From: Burkholderiales bacterium | Lineage (GTDB): Bacteria > Pseudomonadota > Gammaproteobacteria > Burkholderiales > Nitrosomonadaceae | Length of the DNA: 64,000 bases | Direction: 5' to 3' | Assembly: GCA_024235755.1 (NCBI GenBank) | Contig: JACKLV010000011.1 | Location: 67,420-131,419 of the forward strand | In this document: positions 63,891 through 64,000 of the stretch, piece by piece | Numbering within the stretch: position 1 is the stretch's first letter | How the letters are laid out: each line of letters starts with the position of its first letter | Notes under the pieces: generated by a model | Told to the model about the DNA's origin: nothing | The model's database searches: none | The model's input: the letters and a program-made list of their open reading frames with translations, nothing else | Made by a program: the position numbers and the translations under genes

Positions 63891-64000
63891 TTTGGCTATG
63901 TAACAATTAAGTGTTGAATTTTCCAGCATTTTGAAGATAAATGGCTTTTTAATAATCACAAAACAATGTAACTGGTTGATTATAAATAATTCATGTGATT

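Noticed and set aside
1..64000. CRISPR arrays, tRNA or rRNA genes
   Set aside because: No regularly spaced repeats with spacers and no tRNA or rRNA sequence signatures were seen by eye.

Overview
This 64 kb window is a chromosomal segment of a betaproteobacterium, most likely an autotrophic ammonia oxidiser of the Nitrosomonas group. That placement is inferred from gene content: a Calvin-cycle aldolase type, a transketolase-gap-pgk-pyk-fba block, a CbbY phosphatase, PPi-dependent phosphofructokinase next to a proton-pumping pyrophosphatase, an SbtA-type bicarbonate transporter, and PEP-CTERM/exosortase-associated PrsT. No ammonia-oxidation gene lies in the window, so the genus is not proven here.

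Layout. 1-4.6 kb is the edge of an exopolysaccharide/PEP-CTERM locus (tviB-like nucleotide-sugar dehydrogenase, divergent prsT). 4.7-10.2 kb is housekeeping: a BolA-family gene, a phosphatase-family/cardiolipin synthase/Sua5/CbbY run, dksA and rpmE. 10.5-14 kb holds a Fur-box-preceded hemP and a DUF2325 gene, then a degraded zone with an IS1595-type and an IS3-type transposase remnant and an unlisted 39-aa secreted or membrane peptide gene. 14-19.3 kb carries a secreted G8-domain beta-helix protein, argA, yggX and a CYTH protein. 19.3-26.4 kb (all minus) is the carbon-metabolism block fba, pyk, pgk, gap, tkt. 27-31.6 kb is aroA-cmk-rpsA-ihfB-lapA. 32-37.9 kb is topB, smg, dprA and a LysM protein; 38-44.8 kb is def-fmt-rsmB-DUF4390-ntrY-ntrX, read the other way.

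A complete group II intron (44855-46689) sits directly behind the intrinsic terminator of hppA. It is followed by the pyrophosphate/adenylate genes hppA, pfp and adk. The adk gene has no ATG/GTG/TTG start in front of its P-loop and appears to start at ATC. recA-recX-OB protein-alaS is a visibly GC-richer block.

The most unusual stretch is 55.7-59 kb, downstream of alaS. It contains several same-orientation repeats, at least one of which is a clear second copy of the last ~48 nt of alaS, each abutting unrelated material: an orphan addiction-module antitoxin with a broken toxin, a 151-aa unknown, an IS5-type transposase fragment, the intact sbtA-like gene and a DUF2207 fragment. It looks like a repeatedly used insertion site at the alaS 3' end. 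The window closes with dedA, hdeD, nhaC (with an apparent one-base shift at its N-terminus), an intact IS1595-family element with long inverted ends, and a secreted TPR protein. No tRNA, rRNA or CRISPR array was seen.
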